The notes under the pieces were generated by a model that worked only from the letters and a program-made list of their open reading frames with translations, was not told the DNA's origin and searched no databases. Shown piece by piece: positions 18,613-28,528 of a stretch of 64,000 nt of DNA. Positions within the stretch are counted from its first letter, which is position 1, and every line of letters starts with the position of its first letter. Where the stretch lies: contig NZ_KB913035.1 in the NCBI RefSeq assembly GCF_000384255.1, positions 2,681,093 to 2,745,092 of the forward strand. The letters run 5' to 3'. The position numbers and the translations under genes were made by a program. This stretch comes from Methylotenera mobilis 13 (lineage in GTDB: Bacteria > Pseudomonadota > Gammaproteobacteria > Burkholderiales > Methylophilaceae).

Positions 18613-21031
18613 GAATTTACCTTTATTCCTTGTCCATTCCGAGCTGGATGTTCTAGATAGGTTTGAAAAATTCATCAACTGGGGTTTACCATTTGGTACG
18701 GCAAATATTAACAACATCCATGCAGATACCTTTGAAAAAGAACTTCCATATTTTGAGTACTCATCACGTTTCATTCCTCACAGTCACGACTCAACAAAAT
18801 CATTTTTTCTCAAACAAGAGTTTCTAAAAGATGGCTTACTATCTACGACTAAACTATCAACAAGATTGCTTGACGCAGATAACTTCATCACAAGCAAAAA
18901 CTACTTATTGTTTGCAAAAGCTTATATCAACGTAATGATTTTCTACAGAAACCTAAGGTCAAAACCAAAATGCATCTCACTGGCTTTAATTTATCTTGAA
19001 AAAGCGCTGCGAGTATTAAATTGCGACAGCAATAATCTTAACCAAATAAAACTCATCACCTTCCAGCAAGCTTTAAGATGTATTCAAGAGAGTAATTACA
19101 GCCAAGGCATCAAGTATGACACCGGCAAAGAACTAGAAACTCTTGCTGGAATGTTACAGTCTGGACACCACACCAAGACGTTCAGATTTTCTGGCAAAGG
19201 ATTTAATCTTCTAGACAAACCATTCTCTTTCGTATCCGATATACAAGCTAAATCGCGCAAAAAAGCTATCGCTGTTGATGATAGTGAATTTAATCAAAGA
19301 GCCTCATCACGAATATCTAATGAGGAACTTGCTGCCGTTGGCTTAGCCTATTTCAAATCTCTTGATATAGATGGCGGAATAAGCAAGACAAGCTTTATGG
19401 CTTCTATTTGTGGGCTTTCTTTTACAACTGTCTCAATGAGAATATCAGAAACATTACTATTAAGTAGAGATGCACTTTATAGTGACCAAGATAATAAAGA
19501 GCGTACTCGAATTAGATTAACGCGCCCTAAAATTGATGAATCACAGAACCTGCCGATACCTCACAAGCTATCAAACTTAGCCAAGGAAATGTTTGAAAAC
19601 ATACTGCATTTTTCACAAGGTGCACATGAAGCATTTAAATTTTATCTAGCGAAATTTCCAAACTCATTTTCAGAAGTAAACGAGCTATATATCCCCTTAC
19701 ACCTAAGAGATATTTTTAATAAGGAGTATTTATCAAAAGAAGATGTACTTTTTGTTCTAGCATGCCCAGACTCTCCCTACTATTACTTCCCAAGTCGATT
19801 AGCAAAACTATCAGTACATATTTTTATAAAAGAACCTAATGACATTTCTAATCTTGTAAGCAAAAATTTTAGAAAACATAACGCTCCTTACATTCGGATT
19901 GACGAGTTCGAGAAAGCTAGTCAAAAATATAAGTTAAGCATAAATATGCCTCAAAATATTGATAAGACTAAATATATAACTTGCGTAATGGCCAGAAAGT
20001 ATATTGGAAAAGGACACAGCCATCTAAAAATATCTCATCCTATTTTTAGCGCCTCGCTTAAACCAGGTTGCTATATCAAATCTAAAGACCTATATAATTT
20101 TTTATTAATGCAATTTAAACAAAGCAAATTTATGCATTGGCCGTACACCTCAAAAGATAAATCGACAAAACTTGATAACGCACTTTTAGTTTCATTCTTA
20201 CCAGATAATACAAAAGGCATTGGCACAGGCAACGAGATAGCTCAATGGTGGCGTCCTGAGGCACTCTCAGGACAAGTCATTAATGCTTGGCTTAGCCAAT
20301 ATAACCAAGGACCTGCTAAATTATTTTTCAATCTTAATATTCGATTGAGCGATGGATCATACCCATCGATAACTCTACATAAAACTAGAAAGTATCATCA
20401 AACAGAAGCATTATTAGCTGGTGCAAATGAAAAATTTATCGATGAATTAGCCGGTAGGAAAAATGGAAAGCAATCAGAACATTACGACCTTCGCACCCCA
20501 CACGAAATAATTTCACAATCTATAGAAACTTTTGATCCTGATGTTGATTTTAACGTAATCGGCCCAGTCGCATTAGAAGCTCCTCCAAAAGTAAAAGTTA
20601 TAGCACGAAAAATATTTCTATATGAAAATGCGGCGCCAAAGCACATCACTGAAGTAGGAGGGTGTAGAAGTGATTGGTCAATTAATCCATGCGAGATGTT
20701 CGGTGACTGCATGCGGTGCAATAAATCAGTGTGGCAAAAAGGTGATAAAAAAAGATTACCAATAATTCATGACATGCGGAATTACTCCATTCACATGATT
20801 GAACAAGCTAACTATAAAATAGCCGAAGGGAATGGGCACCTCCCAGTTAAGAAATACTTACAACAATTCAAGGACACATTAGAACGTTGTGAGCAAATAC
20901 TTGCTATTGAAAATGATGCGTCTGTGAAAGTTGGTACTATCGTTACTTTTTCTGCGCCTACTGGTTCATTCAGCGTTTCAGAATTAACCAATAAACTAAG
21001 AGTCGAAAATTGTGAATGTAGCAAGGAATAG
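18605..21031 (+). CDS. Large tyrosine-recombinase-like protein, third of the trio
   Basis: 808 residues. The C-terminal part retains recombinase features: an Arg in MRISETLLLSRDAL near 285, then TRKYHQTEALLAGANEKF near 595 with a candidate nucleophile Tyr in KQSEHYDLRTP near 627. A Cys cluster follows near 685-705 (GGCRSDWSINPCEMFGDCMRC), parallel to that of the second protein. The long N-terminal half has no domain I recognise. The ATG overlaps the preceding stop, and the fourth gene follows 2 bases later, so the four genes form one operon. Confidence 0.75.
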   Translation: MAENLPLFLVHSELDVLDRFEKFINWGLPFGTANINNIHADTFEKELPYFEYSSRFIPHSHDSTKSFFLKQEFLKDGLLSTTKLSTRLLDADNFITSKNYLLFAKAYINVMIFYRNLRSKPKCISLALIYLEKALRVLNCDSNNLNQIKLITFQQALRCIQESNYSQGIKYDTGKELETLAGMLQSGHHTKTFRFSGKGFNLLDKPFSFVSDIQAKSRKKAIAVDDSEFNQRASSRISNEELAAVGLAYFKSLDIDGGISKTSFMASICGLSFTTVSMRISETLLLSRDALYSDQDNKERTRIRLTRPKIDESQNLPIPHKLSNLAKEMFENILHFSQGAHEAFKFYLAKFPNSFSEVNELYIPLHLRDIFNKEYLSKEDVLFVLACPDSPYYYFPSRLAKLSVHIFIKEPNDISNLVSKNFRKHNAPYIRIDEFEKASQKYKLSINMPQNIDKTKYITCVMARKYIGKGHSHLKISHPIFSASLKPGCYIKSKDLYNFLLMQFKQSKFMHWPYTSKDKSTKLDNALLVSFLPDNTKGIGTGNEIAQWWRPEALSGQVINAWLSQYNQGPAKLFFNLNIRLSDGSYPSITLHKTRKYHQTEALLAGANEKFIDELAGRKNGKQSEHYDLRTPHEIISQSIETFDPDVDFNVIGPVALEAPPKVKVIARKIFLYENAAPKHITEVGGCRSDWSINPCEMFGDCMRCNKSVWQKGDKKRLPIIHDMRNYSIHMIEQANYKIAEGNGHLPVKKYLQQFKDTLERCEQILAIENDASVKVGTIVTFSAPTGSFSVSELTNKLRVENCECSKE

Positions 21032-21033
21032 AT

Positions 21034-21459
21034 ATGGGTGCTAAGAAGATTTCCATAAAAGACGAAAACGAAATACTTCAGATATTGCGTAAATGGCCAG
21101 CTAGTAAATTACTATCATGGGAGGACCTAAGGGTGCATTTGGAAAAGACTCTTAAAAAGGGTGACTCAACCTGGTCCCGCCAATCACTTTCACGAAACGA
21201 GAACATTCACATATCGTTTAACGAAGCGAAAAGGCGTCTAAAAGAAAGTCGTAATGCACATAAAACCAATCCAAAATCTATCAATGAATATGAACAAAAT
21301 ATCCAAAGCCTTAAATCTGAACTAGCAGAGCTAACTACTAAATATGAAACCCTATTGCATAGGCATACACAGTTGATATACAACGTTTCTCTGATTGAAA
21401 AAGGTAATCACTTGTTAAATGACCCTTTACCAGACAATACGAAAAATCAAACCGGCTAA
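21034..21459 (+). CDS. Small helical accessory protein of the recombinase operon (TnpC/GmtX-like)
   Basis: 141 residues, no enzyme motif. The N-terminal half contains a [25 protein letters not shown] segment that looks like a small DNA-binding helix unit, and residues ~85-120 are a heptad-like coiled coil ([26 protein letters not shown]). Position and size match TnpC of Tn554 and the small third partner of GMT systems, which I treat as a working assignment. AAGGAA supplies a Shine-Dalgarno. Its stop overlaps, convergently, the stop of the island ttcA copy. Confidence 0.65.
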   Translation: MGAKKISIKDENEILQILRKWPASKLLSWEDLRVHLEKTLKKGDSTWSRQSLSRNENIHISFNEAKRRLKESRNAHKTNPKSINEYEQNIQSLKSELAELTTKYETLLHRHTQLIYNVSLIEKGNHLLNDPLPDNTKNQTG

Positions 21460-22301
21460 TCTACAAAGTTAATTGTTTTAAAATCTTCTTTCACAACCAT
21501 ATCTGTATCGTATGCAACTTTAGATTTCGAAGTGAACGTTGAAAAATCAAACATTTCTCTATCCAGAAGATGCGAAGGTGCTACGTTGCAAACTGCTCTA
21601 AACATGTTTTCAACTCTTCCAGGATGTTCTTTATTCCACTTAACTAAAAGTTCTTTCATAACCTGTCTTTGTAGATTTGGTTGTGATCCACATAGGTTGC
21701 ATGGGATTATCGGAAAACTCATCATCTCAGAGTACTTCTTTATATCTTTTTCTGCGCAATAAGCCAAAGGTCTTATTACAACGTTTTCTCCATTATCTGA
21801 TCGCAATTTTGGCGGCATCGCTTTCAAACTGCCACCATAAAACATATTTAATAATAGCGTTTGTAAAATATCATCCCTATGATGCCCAAGTGCTATTTTA
21901 GTGGCGCCTAAATCTTTTGCTGTTTTATAAAGAATACCTCTGCGTAATCTAGAACACAATGAACATGTAGTTTTACCTTCTGGTATTTTATCTTTTACAA
22001 CGCTATATGTATCTTGTTCAACAATTCTAAAATCTACTCCAATACTTTTTAAGTAATTTGGTAAAACTTCTTCAGGAAAACCGGGTTGCTTCTGATCCAG
22101 ATTTACAGCAATTACTTGGAAATTAATAGGGGCAATTTTAGAAAAATACACCAACGTATCCAACATGGTGTAACTATCAGCACCTCCAGATAGACACACC
22201 ATGACTAAATCTCCATCTTCAATCATGTTAAAGTCTATTATCGCTTTACCAGTTTCCCTACGGATTCTTTTTTGTAACTTATTAAAACTGTATTGATTCA
22301 T
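21456..22301 (-). CDS. ttcA: Complete island-borne tRNA 2-thiocytidine synthetase TtcA
   Basis: 281-residue TtcA that should replace the interrupted host gene in making s2C32 in tRNA. It has SGGADS (38-43) as PP-loop, Cys113/Cys116 in [12 protein letters not shown], and [10 protein letters not shown] with Cys201/Cys204 for the iron-sulfur cluster and conserved core GHHRDD. It is clearly diverged from the split host copy (about two-thirds identical by eye over the shared part), so it is not a recent duplication. The usual Lys in SGGKDS is Ala here (codon 22179-22181). The start overlaps the hsdR stop as ATGA, suggesting translational coupling. Confidence 0.93.
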   Translation of the reverse strand: MNQYSFNKLQKRIRRETGKAIIDFNMIEDGDLVMVCLSGGADSYTMLDTLVYFSKIAPINFQVIAVNLDQKQPGFPEEVLPNYLKSIGVDFRIVEQDTYSVVKDKIPEGKTTCSLCSRLRRGILYKTAKDLGATKIALGHHRDDILQTLLLNMFYGGSLKAMPPKLRSDNGENVVIRPLAYCAEKDIKKYSEMMSFPIIPCNLCGSQPNLQRQVMKELLVKWNKEHPGRVENMFRAVCNVAPSHLLDREMFDFSTFTSKSKVAYDTDMVVKEDFKTINFVD

Positions 22302-24934
22302 TTATTTTCACTAAAGTTATTTGAATATACCCAAGCATCACCTAAAGTTTGAGCTTGTTGCAAAACCAACTCCACAGCCTCATTCTGTTGGTCTGGTGGA
22401 TACTTGTATTTACGCAGTATGCGCTTAACTAACAAGCGTAAACTTGCACGTACACTGTCCCTAATAGCCCAATCAACAGTTATATTTTTGCGCAAGCTTT
22501 CAGCTAGTTCATGTGCAATTTTCTTTAGCGTTTCATCGCCTAGTTCACGCACAGATTCTTCGTTATTGGCTAGAGCATCGTAGAAAGCCAATTCGTCATT
22601 ACTCAATCCCAGATCAGCACCTCTGTCGGCCGCTTCTTTAAATTTCTTGGCCATTTCGAGGAGCTCTTCAATGACTTGAGCAGTTTCGATCGAGCGGTTT
22701 TGGTAGCGATTAACCACGTTAGCTAACAAGTCCGAGAACTTAGTTTGTTGCACGATGTTTGTAGCGAAGCGGGTTTTAATTTCACCTTCTAGCAGGCGTT
22801 CCAGCATTTCTACAGCAAGATTGCGCTCAGGCAGGTTACGCACTTCGTTTAAGAAGTCTTCATCCAGGATACCAATATTTGGTTTATCCAGTCCGGCAGC
22901 ATCGAATATATCGACTACTTCCTCGGACACCACGGCTGAGCCTATGATCTGCCGTATTGCCAGGTCGCGTTCTTCGTTGGTTTTTTTCTTGATGCTGATT
23001 TCTTTTTTGGTTAGCAGCACTTTCACTGCCTGGAAGAAAGCGACTTCTTCACGTACAGCCTTAGCCTCATCTAAAGTGCAGCACAAAGTAAATGCTTTTG
23101 ACATTGCCAGCGCAGTATCGCCAAAGCGTTTTTTTCCATCCTTAATGCCGAGTACATGGTTAGCCGTTTTTGCTAAAACACTATGCCCGCCTGATAGAAA
23201 GTTGCTGTAATCAAAGCCGTGCAACATCGCGCGAAGTACGTCGAGTTTCTCTTCCAGCACTGCATAAGCTTCGTGAGCATCAACCGTAGGTCGGCCACGG
23301 CCATTACTAGCGGTATATTCTTTGAGTGCCTGTTTCAGATCGTTTGCGATGCCGATGTAATCTACAACCAGGCCACCCTGTTTGTCGCGGAATACACGAT
23401 TTACCCTGGCAATCGCTTGCATCAGGTTGTGCCCCTTCATCGGTTTGTCGACATACAGCGTATGTACGCACGGCGCATCAAAACCAGTCAGCCACATATC
23501 GCGTACTATGACTAGCTGTAGCGGGTCGTCAGGGTCTTTGAAGCGTTTTTCAAGGCGTTTTTTAACTTGCTTGGAGTATACGTGCGGTCTGAGTAATGGT
23601 TTGTCGCTGGCTGAACCAGTCATAACGACTTTGATTGCACCTTTTTCTGGATCTTCATCATGCCAGTCCGGGCGCAGTTCGGTAATCGCGTTGTAGAGGT
23701 GTACACAAATCTCACGACTCATGGCGACAACCATAGCCTTGCCGCTTTGTGCCTTGTTACGCTCTTCAAAATGCTCAACGAGGTCTTTGGCTACTTGCTG
23801 TATGCGTGGAGCAGCACCAACAATGCTTTCGAGTGCAGCCCATTTGCTTTTTAAGCGAGCCTGCTGGTCATCTTCTTCATCTTCGGCCAATTCATCTACT
23901 TCAGCATCAATCTCAGGTAACGCTTCTTGATTCAGTCCTAACTTGGCAAGGCGTGACTCAAAGTAAATTGCGACTGTAGCGCCATCATCCCGCGCTTGCT
24001 GCATATCGTAAACGTGGATGTAATCACCGAAGACGGCGCGAGTATCACGGTCTTCACTTGAAACCGGGGTGCCAGTAAAGGCAACAAAGGTAGCGTTAGG
24101 CAGAGCATCACGTAAATGTTGAGCGTAGCCTACCTGATAACCTTTGGCATCGCCCTTGAATTTGGCTTCAAAGCCATACTGGGTTCGATGCGCTTCATCA
24201 GCAATTACAACGATGTTGTAGCGGTCTGATAATACAGGGAAGCTATCTTCATCTTCGCCTGGCATGAACTTCTGAATGGTTGCGAACACGATACCGCCGG
24301 AAGGACGATTGGCTAGCTTTGCACGTAAATCTTGGCGCGTTTCACCTTGTACTGGCTGCTCACGTAGCAAGTCCTGCGAGAGCGAGAATACGCCGAATAG
24401 TTGACCGTCTAAATCGTTACGGTCAGTAATCACAACAATGGTCGGGTTTTCCATTGCAGCTTCAGTCATGACACGCGCTGCAAAGCATGTCATGGTAATG
24501 CTCTTGCCTGAGCCTTGCGTATGCCAGACTACGCCGCCTTTATGATTGCCATCTGGACGCGATGCATTTATGACCTGGTTAATCGCTGCACGCACTGCAT
24601 GAAACTGCTTACGAACTTCCAGCACCAATTTGCTCTTGTTCGCAGCAGTTGTCGCGAATAGCATATGGCCAATATCTAGGCCGACAGCATCTGCTAGAGC
24701 GACATCATCCGTTACGGTTGACAGGGTGAACGTCTTTTTGTTGTAGTGCTTGCACTGGATGCCTACATTTATTTTGCCATCGTGGCCGAGGATGTCAATT
24801 CCGAACTGGGACTGTCCTGGGCCTCCCACTCTGCTGCAAGAGGAGTCATTCCACATCCGACGGTATAGAGCATGACACATCGCCTCAAAATCACTTTCAT
24901 TTTCTGGTTTTGTTAGTTCATTACTTACTGCCAT
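22298..24934 (-). CDS. Chimeric Mrr-type nuclease / HsdR-like translocase
   Basis: 878 residues in two parts. Residues ~13-108 look like an Mrr-type PDDEXK domain: [13 protein letters not shown], then GQSQFGIDI (Asp47) and VGIQCKHY (Gln60, Lys62). From ~110 on it is the motor of type I restriction subunit Hsd[15 protein letters not shown] (Walker A 141-145), [13 protein letters not shown] (near 245) and the C-terminal helical region. The usual HsdR N-terminal nuclease domain (~200+ residues) is absent. No hsdM or hsdS is present, so classical type I restriction is unlikely; it may be a domain-swapped defence enzyme or a recombination relic. Its codon use is less AT-rich than the recombinases'. 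Confidence 0.8.
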   Translation of the reverse strand: MAVSNELTKPENESDFEAMCHALYRRMWNDSSCSRVGGPGQSQFGIDILGHDGKINVGIQCKHYNKKTFTLSTVTDDVALADAVGLDIGHMLFATTAANKSKLVLEVRKQFHAVRAAINQVINASRPDGNHKGGVVWHTQGSGKSITMTCFAARVMTEAAMENPTIVVITDRNDLDGQLFGVFSLSQDLLREQPVQGETRQDLRAKLANRPSGGIVFATIQKFMPGEDEDSFPVLSDRYNIVVIADEAHRTQYGFEAKFKGDAKGYQVGYAQHLRDALPNATFVAFTGTPVSSEDRDTRAVFGDYIHVYDMQQARDDGATVAIYFESRLAKLGLNQEALPEIDAEVDELAEDEEDDQQARLKSKWAALESIVGAAPRIQQVAKDLVEHFEERNKAQSGKAMVVAMSREICVHLYNAITELRPDWHDEDPEKGAIKVVMTGSASDKPLLRPHVYSKQVKKRLEKRFKDPDDPLQLVIVRDMWLTGFDAPCVHTLYVDKPMKGHNLMQAIARVNRVFRDKQGGLVVDYIGIANDLKQALKEYTASNGRGRPTVDAHEAYAVLEEKLDVLRAMLHGFDYSNFLSGGHSVLAKTANHVLGIKDGKKRFGDTALAMSKAFTLCCTLDEAKAVREEVAFFQAVKVLLTKKEISIKKKTNEERDLAIRQIIGSAVVSEEVVDIFDAAGLDKPNIGILDEDFLNEVRNLPERNLAVEMLERLLEGEIKTRFATNIVQQTKFSDLLANVVNRYQNRSIETAQVIEELLEMAKKFKEAADRGADLGLSNDELAFYDALANNEESVRELGDETLKKIAHELAESLRKNITVDWAIRDSVRASLRLLVKRILRKYKYPPDQQNEAVELVLQQAQTLGDAWVYSNNFSENK

Positions 24935-25431
24935 GCTTGATTCCTGGTCGATGATTTTTGAGTAAGGTGCTTACTCTTGATACAGTGTAAAACATACGGT
25001 GTGCCAGTGCAAAGATACCTATGATTCATTGCTACATCTTCAAACCCTCTAGCACATGTCATTAGCTCATTATGACGATTCTTAGGTTTAATTTCGATGT
25101 CATTACGAGCGAGTATGTTCTAAATCTTATGAAGTCCCAGCGTATTTTTCGACCGTCAGCTAAGGGGATTTATAAGCCTTCGGCAAATTAGCGGGACAAA
25201 GTCCCATACAGATTTGGCACGTCAATATTAGCAGCCAGCCAATAGTTGTCCTTAGCTATTTATATCAATATTATTTTTTGATAACGATGTAGTGCACCAG
25301 ATATTCATACTTGCCTTTAATTTACCGAAATTGCTACAGGAAGAACTAGTTTGCAACGTTATTTAAAATTACTGCATAATATTAGTAGATAAATGTGTGC
25401 TTCAAATCTAGGTCAGTTTTATAGGGGTAAT
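24935..25431. other. Non-coding stretch between chimeric hsdR and pseudopilin
   Basis: No gene supported on either strand. It must contain the divergent promoters. A short palindrome GGGACAAAGTCCC lies at 25193-25205; a degraded look-alike (ATGGGACAAAGCTCC) occurs near 29621-29635 in the same island. An AGGGG just before the ATG at 25432 serves as ribosome binding site of the pseudopilin. Confidence 0.5.
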
Positions 25432-26526
25432 ATGCGAACGAAATACCAGCCAGGCTTCACTCTTGTAGAAATGGCCGTTGTGGTCTTTTTAATAGGGATT
25501 CTAGCCACAATGGGGTTATCAGCTGCAAATGCCCTACTTGCAAGCTCTAGCATCAGTAATACCAAAAAGAAGCAGGAAGTGATTAAGGATGCTTTAATCG
25601 CGTATCTTGGAACCAATAAACGCCTACCATGCCCTGCCATCAATGAAAATGGGGTTGAAGCAAATAACGGTGCAGTACCAAGCATATGCACCGGATATTT
25701 TGGATTATTGCCCTATCGAGCGCTAAATTTACCAAAAAGTGCTGCACTTGATGGATGGGAAAATATATTTTCATATGCCGTTTCACCGCAGTGGACATTG
25801 GCTTATGCAAACGTAGTTACTGCCACTTCATCAAGTAATCCAGGCATTGCCTTTAATACCGGCGATGCCGGGGCATTGCCAGTTAGTACCAGAACACCTG
25901 CAACTAATCCGGTGGCAACTCCTCTTGGCAATGATGCTGCAATAGTAATCTCACATGGTCATAATGGATTAGGCGCATTCACCAATAAAGGCACGCAGAC
26001 AAACCTGCCAGTTGCCGGGACAGATGAACTTGCAAATGCGGTCCCTGCAGGATTTGCAGTTCCTGCTACATTTTACCATCGTGAATATACTGATATTGAT
26101 GTGGCTGTATATGGTGGTTTTGATGACGTCTTATTAAGATTAAGTCCTACTGAAATACTAGCGCCATTGGTTAAAGATGGTTCTCTTAAATCCACAGAGG
26201 CGCAGTGGGCTGAACAAGTTGAAAGTATCAATGATGCTCTAGCAAGCTTTATGTTAAACCCAGGAACAGTAAATTGTAATCCGCCAGCAACTCAAGGGGA
26301 TTTTAATAATTTATTGATAGCAAACAACATAAATTTAGTTAATCCGTGGGGAGATCCAATTACTTATGTTCAAGTCATAACGCGCTTAAAGAGTGATGGC
26401 GACACAACACCTGGAGCAGCTATTAATCCATACACATTATCTACCATTGGAAGGGTTATGAATTATCCAACCATAGTAACTTTCTATGGTAAATATAAAA
26501 AAATTATAGAAAACACTTGTCCATAA
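25432..26526 (+). CDS. Island-borne pseudopilin-like protein
   Basis: 364 residues from the ATG at 25432 (AGGGG Shine-Dalgarno at about 25423). The class III leader is MRTKYQPG with FTLVEMAVVVFLIGILATMGL as the assembly helix and Glu at +5. The remainder is an extracytoplasmic domain with Cys pairs (RLPCPAIN, PSICTGYFG, TVNCNPPA, ENTCP) and no enzyme motif. RLPCPA followed by GLLPYRALNLPKSAALDGWENIFSYAVS is a pattern of large minor pseudopilins in betaproteobacteria. It heads a three-gene group. Confidence 0.78.
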   Translation: MRTKYQPGFTLVEMAVVVFLIGILATMGLSAANALLASSSISNTKKKQEVIKDALIAYLGTNKRLPCPAINENGVEANNGAVPSICTGYFGLLPYRALNLPKSAALDGWENIFSYAVSPQWTLAYANVVTATSSSNPGIAFNTGDAGALPVSTRTPATNPVATPLGNDAAIVISHGHNGLGAFTNKGTQTNLPVAGTDELANAVPAGFAVPATFYHREYTDIDVAVYGGFDDVLLRLSPTEILAPLVKDGSLKSTEAQWAEQVESINDALASFMLNPGTVNCNPPATQGDFNNLLIANNINLVNPWGDPITYVQVITRLKSDGDTTPGAAINPYTLSTIGRVMNYPTIVTFYGKYKKIIENTCP

Positions 26527-26541
26527 ACTTGGAGTTATTCA

Positions 26542-26730
26542 ATGAATTTCAAATTAGCACTAATTTTAACGCCAGCATTTTTCATGCTTTCAATTTGGGT
26601 ACTCGCCCTATCAAGTAGTGTATTGCTAACAACCATTGGTCTAGTTAAGTTAGCACTATGGGCAGCACTTATGTCTTATGGCGCTGCATTATCAGTCACG
26701 ATTTTTGTTAAAGAAATCATCGTTAAATAA
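26542..26730 (+). CDS. Small two-helix membrane protein
   Basis: 62 residues, two hydrophobic segments (about 4-26 and 31-55), Lys at the C-terminus. It follows the pseudopilin by 15 bases with TTGGAG as ribosome binding site, so it is probably a real gene. I do not recognise a family; an accessory of the pseudopilins is a guess from context. Confidence 0.5.
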   Translation: MNFKLALILTPAFFMLSIWVLALSSSVLLTTIGLVKLALWAALMSYGAALSVTIFVKEIIVK

Positions 26731-26731
26731 A

Positions 26732-27340
26732 TTGAAAGCTTTCAAAGCATTCACATTAATAGAAATGGCCATTGTCGTAATGATAATTGGCTTAATCTTA
26801 GGATTCGTAGCATCACGCAGCAGCTCATTAATAGGTAATTCAGAAACTACAGATACCATTGCTTTAATTAAAGACTTGAATGATGCAGCTTCCAGCTTTA
26901 AAAATAAGTATCACTATTTACCTGGTGACTTACCTCTGGCCGGTGATGATATTCCTAATGTAAGTGCTGGTTGCAGCCTTGCAGTAAATACAGCATCAAT
27001 AGGCAATGGCCGCATTGATACAGCCACAGAAGTCGGGTGTGTAGCTGAGCATCTAGTGCGTGCTGGAATGATTAAAGGCACGATTAATGGGATATTCACC
27101 AGAAGCAATAATTCCAATGTGGCTGATGTATTTATTACAGCTCGTAGAGCTGCAGGCTCCCTGCCAGTATCTGTAATAAACGAAATACAGATAAATAACC
27201 TATCATGCGACACAGTACGCACTATTGATTCAAAATTAGATGATGGCGATATTACTGCAGGCAGAATCACTGCATCAGTTGCTGCATGTGTTCCAAATGG
27301 TGCAAATGATCCAGTTCCAATACTAGATATTGCTATTTAA
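26732..27340 (+). CDS. Second island pseudopilin with atypical leader
   Basis: 202 residues from the TTG at 26732 (leader MKAFKA then FTLIEMAIVVMIIGLILGF); an ATG at 26678 inside the previous gene would give a 24-residue leader. The residue before the cleavage site is Ala rather than the usual Gly. The body shares the YLPGD and SKLDDGDITAGRI motifs with the chromosomal pseudopilin at 5134-5781, so both belong to one subfamily. Start choice is uncertain because neither has a strong ribosome binding site. Confidence 0.7.
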   Translation: MKAFKAFTLIEMAIVVMIIGLILGFVASRSSSLIGNSETTDTIALIKDLNDAASSFKNKYHYLPGDLPLAGDDIPNVSAGCSLAVNTASIGNGRIDTATEVGCVAEHLVRAGMIKGTINGIFTRSNNSNVADVFITARRAAGSLPVSVINEIQINNLSCDTVRTIDSKLDDGDITAGRITASVAACVPNGANDPVPILDIAI

Positions 27341-28412
27341 CTTTATATTGAAGGTCTACTTTGGGTTGATGTCTGGCGATGTTTAAATAAAACTGAACGT
27401 CAGTTAAGCGGATATTTCAGCCATCTGTAAGCGATAGTAATTAAACGCCAATGCTATGCAGTAGTTTATTTAGAAATGCATGACTCAGAAATACTAATTT
27501 GTGGCTACTTTAAAATAATAATCGGTAGCACCCTTAGGCAAAAATACTCAAACATGCGAATTAATGTCGAAAACATGTTGCGATTACATCATTCCAACAG
27601 TGACAGCTGTTGTGTATCTAAGTCTATATACCATGAATACGCGAGGCACTAATGAGTGTTTTTTCCTGAATAGAACAACCTTTTATTAAACAAGAGAGTC
27701 TCTGCTACCTTATTTAAATCTTGCACTTAATAGCAATCTGTTACCCAGTCCATAAGACTCTCCTAAGTTTTTGTAAGCATTAGATATACGAACGTGAGAA
27801 AAATTTGATGTAACGATTTCATTTACCAGATTATTATCTAGAACTCGCACATTAACCAATCCCAAGCCAACTTTGTTCTTCAGCAATCTTCTTGTGATAA
27901 GTCGTTTTCTTGTTAAGAGAAATATGCGTATCTATCCTAAGAAAGCGAGTGATACTTGTTTTCCATCGATAAAATTTTGTCCATGAGTTCATTGTTAGCT
28001 TAAATTGATGTTTTGTTAGAAAACATATTAGGCTTCATTTATCAATTAATCCAATTGGTTGTTTCAATGCCTATGATTAGTAAAACTAATCAATCGGAGA
28101 CGTCAGCTGCGATCTATATTGCTATGAAAATTAACTATGCCTGTAACAATGGAGATGCTAGAAAATGGATTGCAGTTACTACGGGTACAATAAATACTGC
28201 AGTAACAAACATTACTGTAAAGAGTATGCGTAGGAACTTGTTAGTCTCAAACAGCGTAATATCGCGGTTTTCATCTCTATAGTTTGGATATGTATTCATT
28301 TAAATCCCCTGAAGAAACTTTTGATTTCTTTGTTATAAAAGTTTGAAGTGGGTAACTTCAAAAAAAGTTTGCATATAGTGATAACTATATAAATCTAATA
28401 TGTCATAGAAAT
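27341..28412. other. Gene-poor island stretch with possible decayed receptor end
   Basis: No intact gene supported. On the minus strand, about 27925 down to a stop at 27710, a frame ends in NLGESYGLGNRLLLSARFK, which resembles the C-terminal strand of a TonB-dependent receptor; it has no start and is best seen as a decayed fragment, if real. A frame at 28013-28282 (+) has no recognisable features or ribosome binding site. Confidence 0.3.
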
Positions 28413-28440
28413 GACAAAGGGAGCATAAGCTCCCTTTTGT
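28413..28440 (-). terminator. Stem-loop terminator of pqqA
   Basis: AAAGGGAGC and GCTCCCTTT arms around a four-base loop, immediately past the pqqA stop on the minus strand. Confidence 0.8.
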
Positions 28441-28456
28441 GAATTCCGCTGAGGAA

Positions 28457-28528
28457 TTACTTATTCATGACGTACATTGTTACTTCAAAGCCAAAACGCA
28501 TTTCAGTCGCTGCTGGTGTTGTCCACAT
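28457..28528 (-). CDS. pqqA: PQQ precursor peptide PqqA
   Basis: A 23-residue peptide whose Glu and Tyr are cross-linked by PqqE to build pyrroloquinoline quinone. The diagnostic core EMRFGFEVTMYVMN is present, with Glu and Tyr of the E-V-T-M-Y motif, and the start MWTTPA fits the family. TTGGAG lies 6 bases before the ATG. An upstream in-frame ATG at 28588 would add 20 residues (MNWIEKIYRQFK...) and also has a GAGGTG site, so a 43-residue form is possible. No pqqB-E is nearby: this is an orphan copy on the island. Extra pqqA copies are known in methylotrophs. Confidence 0.93.
   Translation of the reverse strand: MWTTPAATEMRFGFEVTMYVMNK

Noticed and set aside
23219-24000. Several plus-strand frames opposite the HsdR-like gene
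   Set aside because: They are complementary-frame artefacts of a long, moderately GC-rich gene on the minus strand.
27710-27925. Minus-strand frame ending like a TonB-dependent receptor
   Set aside because: Similarity is limited to a short C-terminal strand seen by eye, without start or upstream barrel; kept only as a comment on the gap.
28013-28282. 89-codon plus-strand frame in the island
   Set aside because: No ribosome binding site, no recognisable composition or motif, and the surrounding region has no other coding signal.
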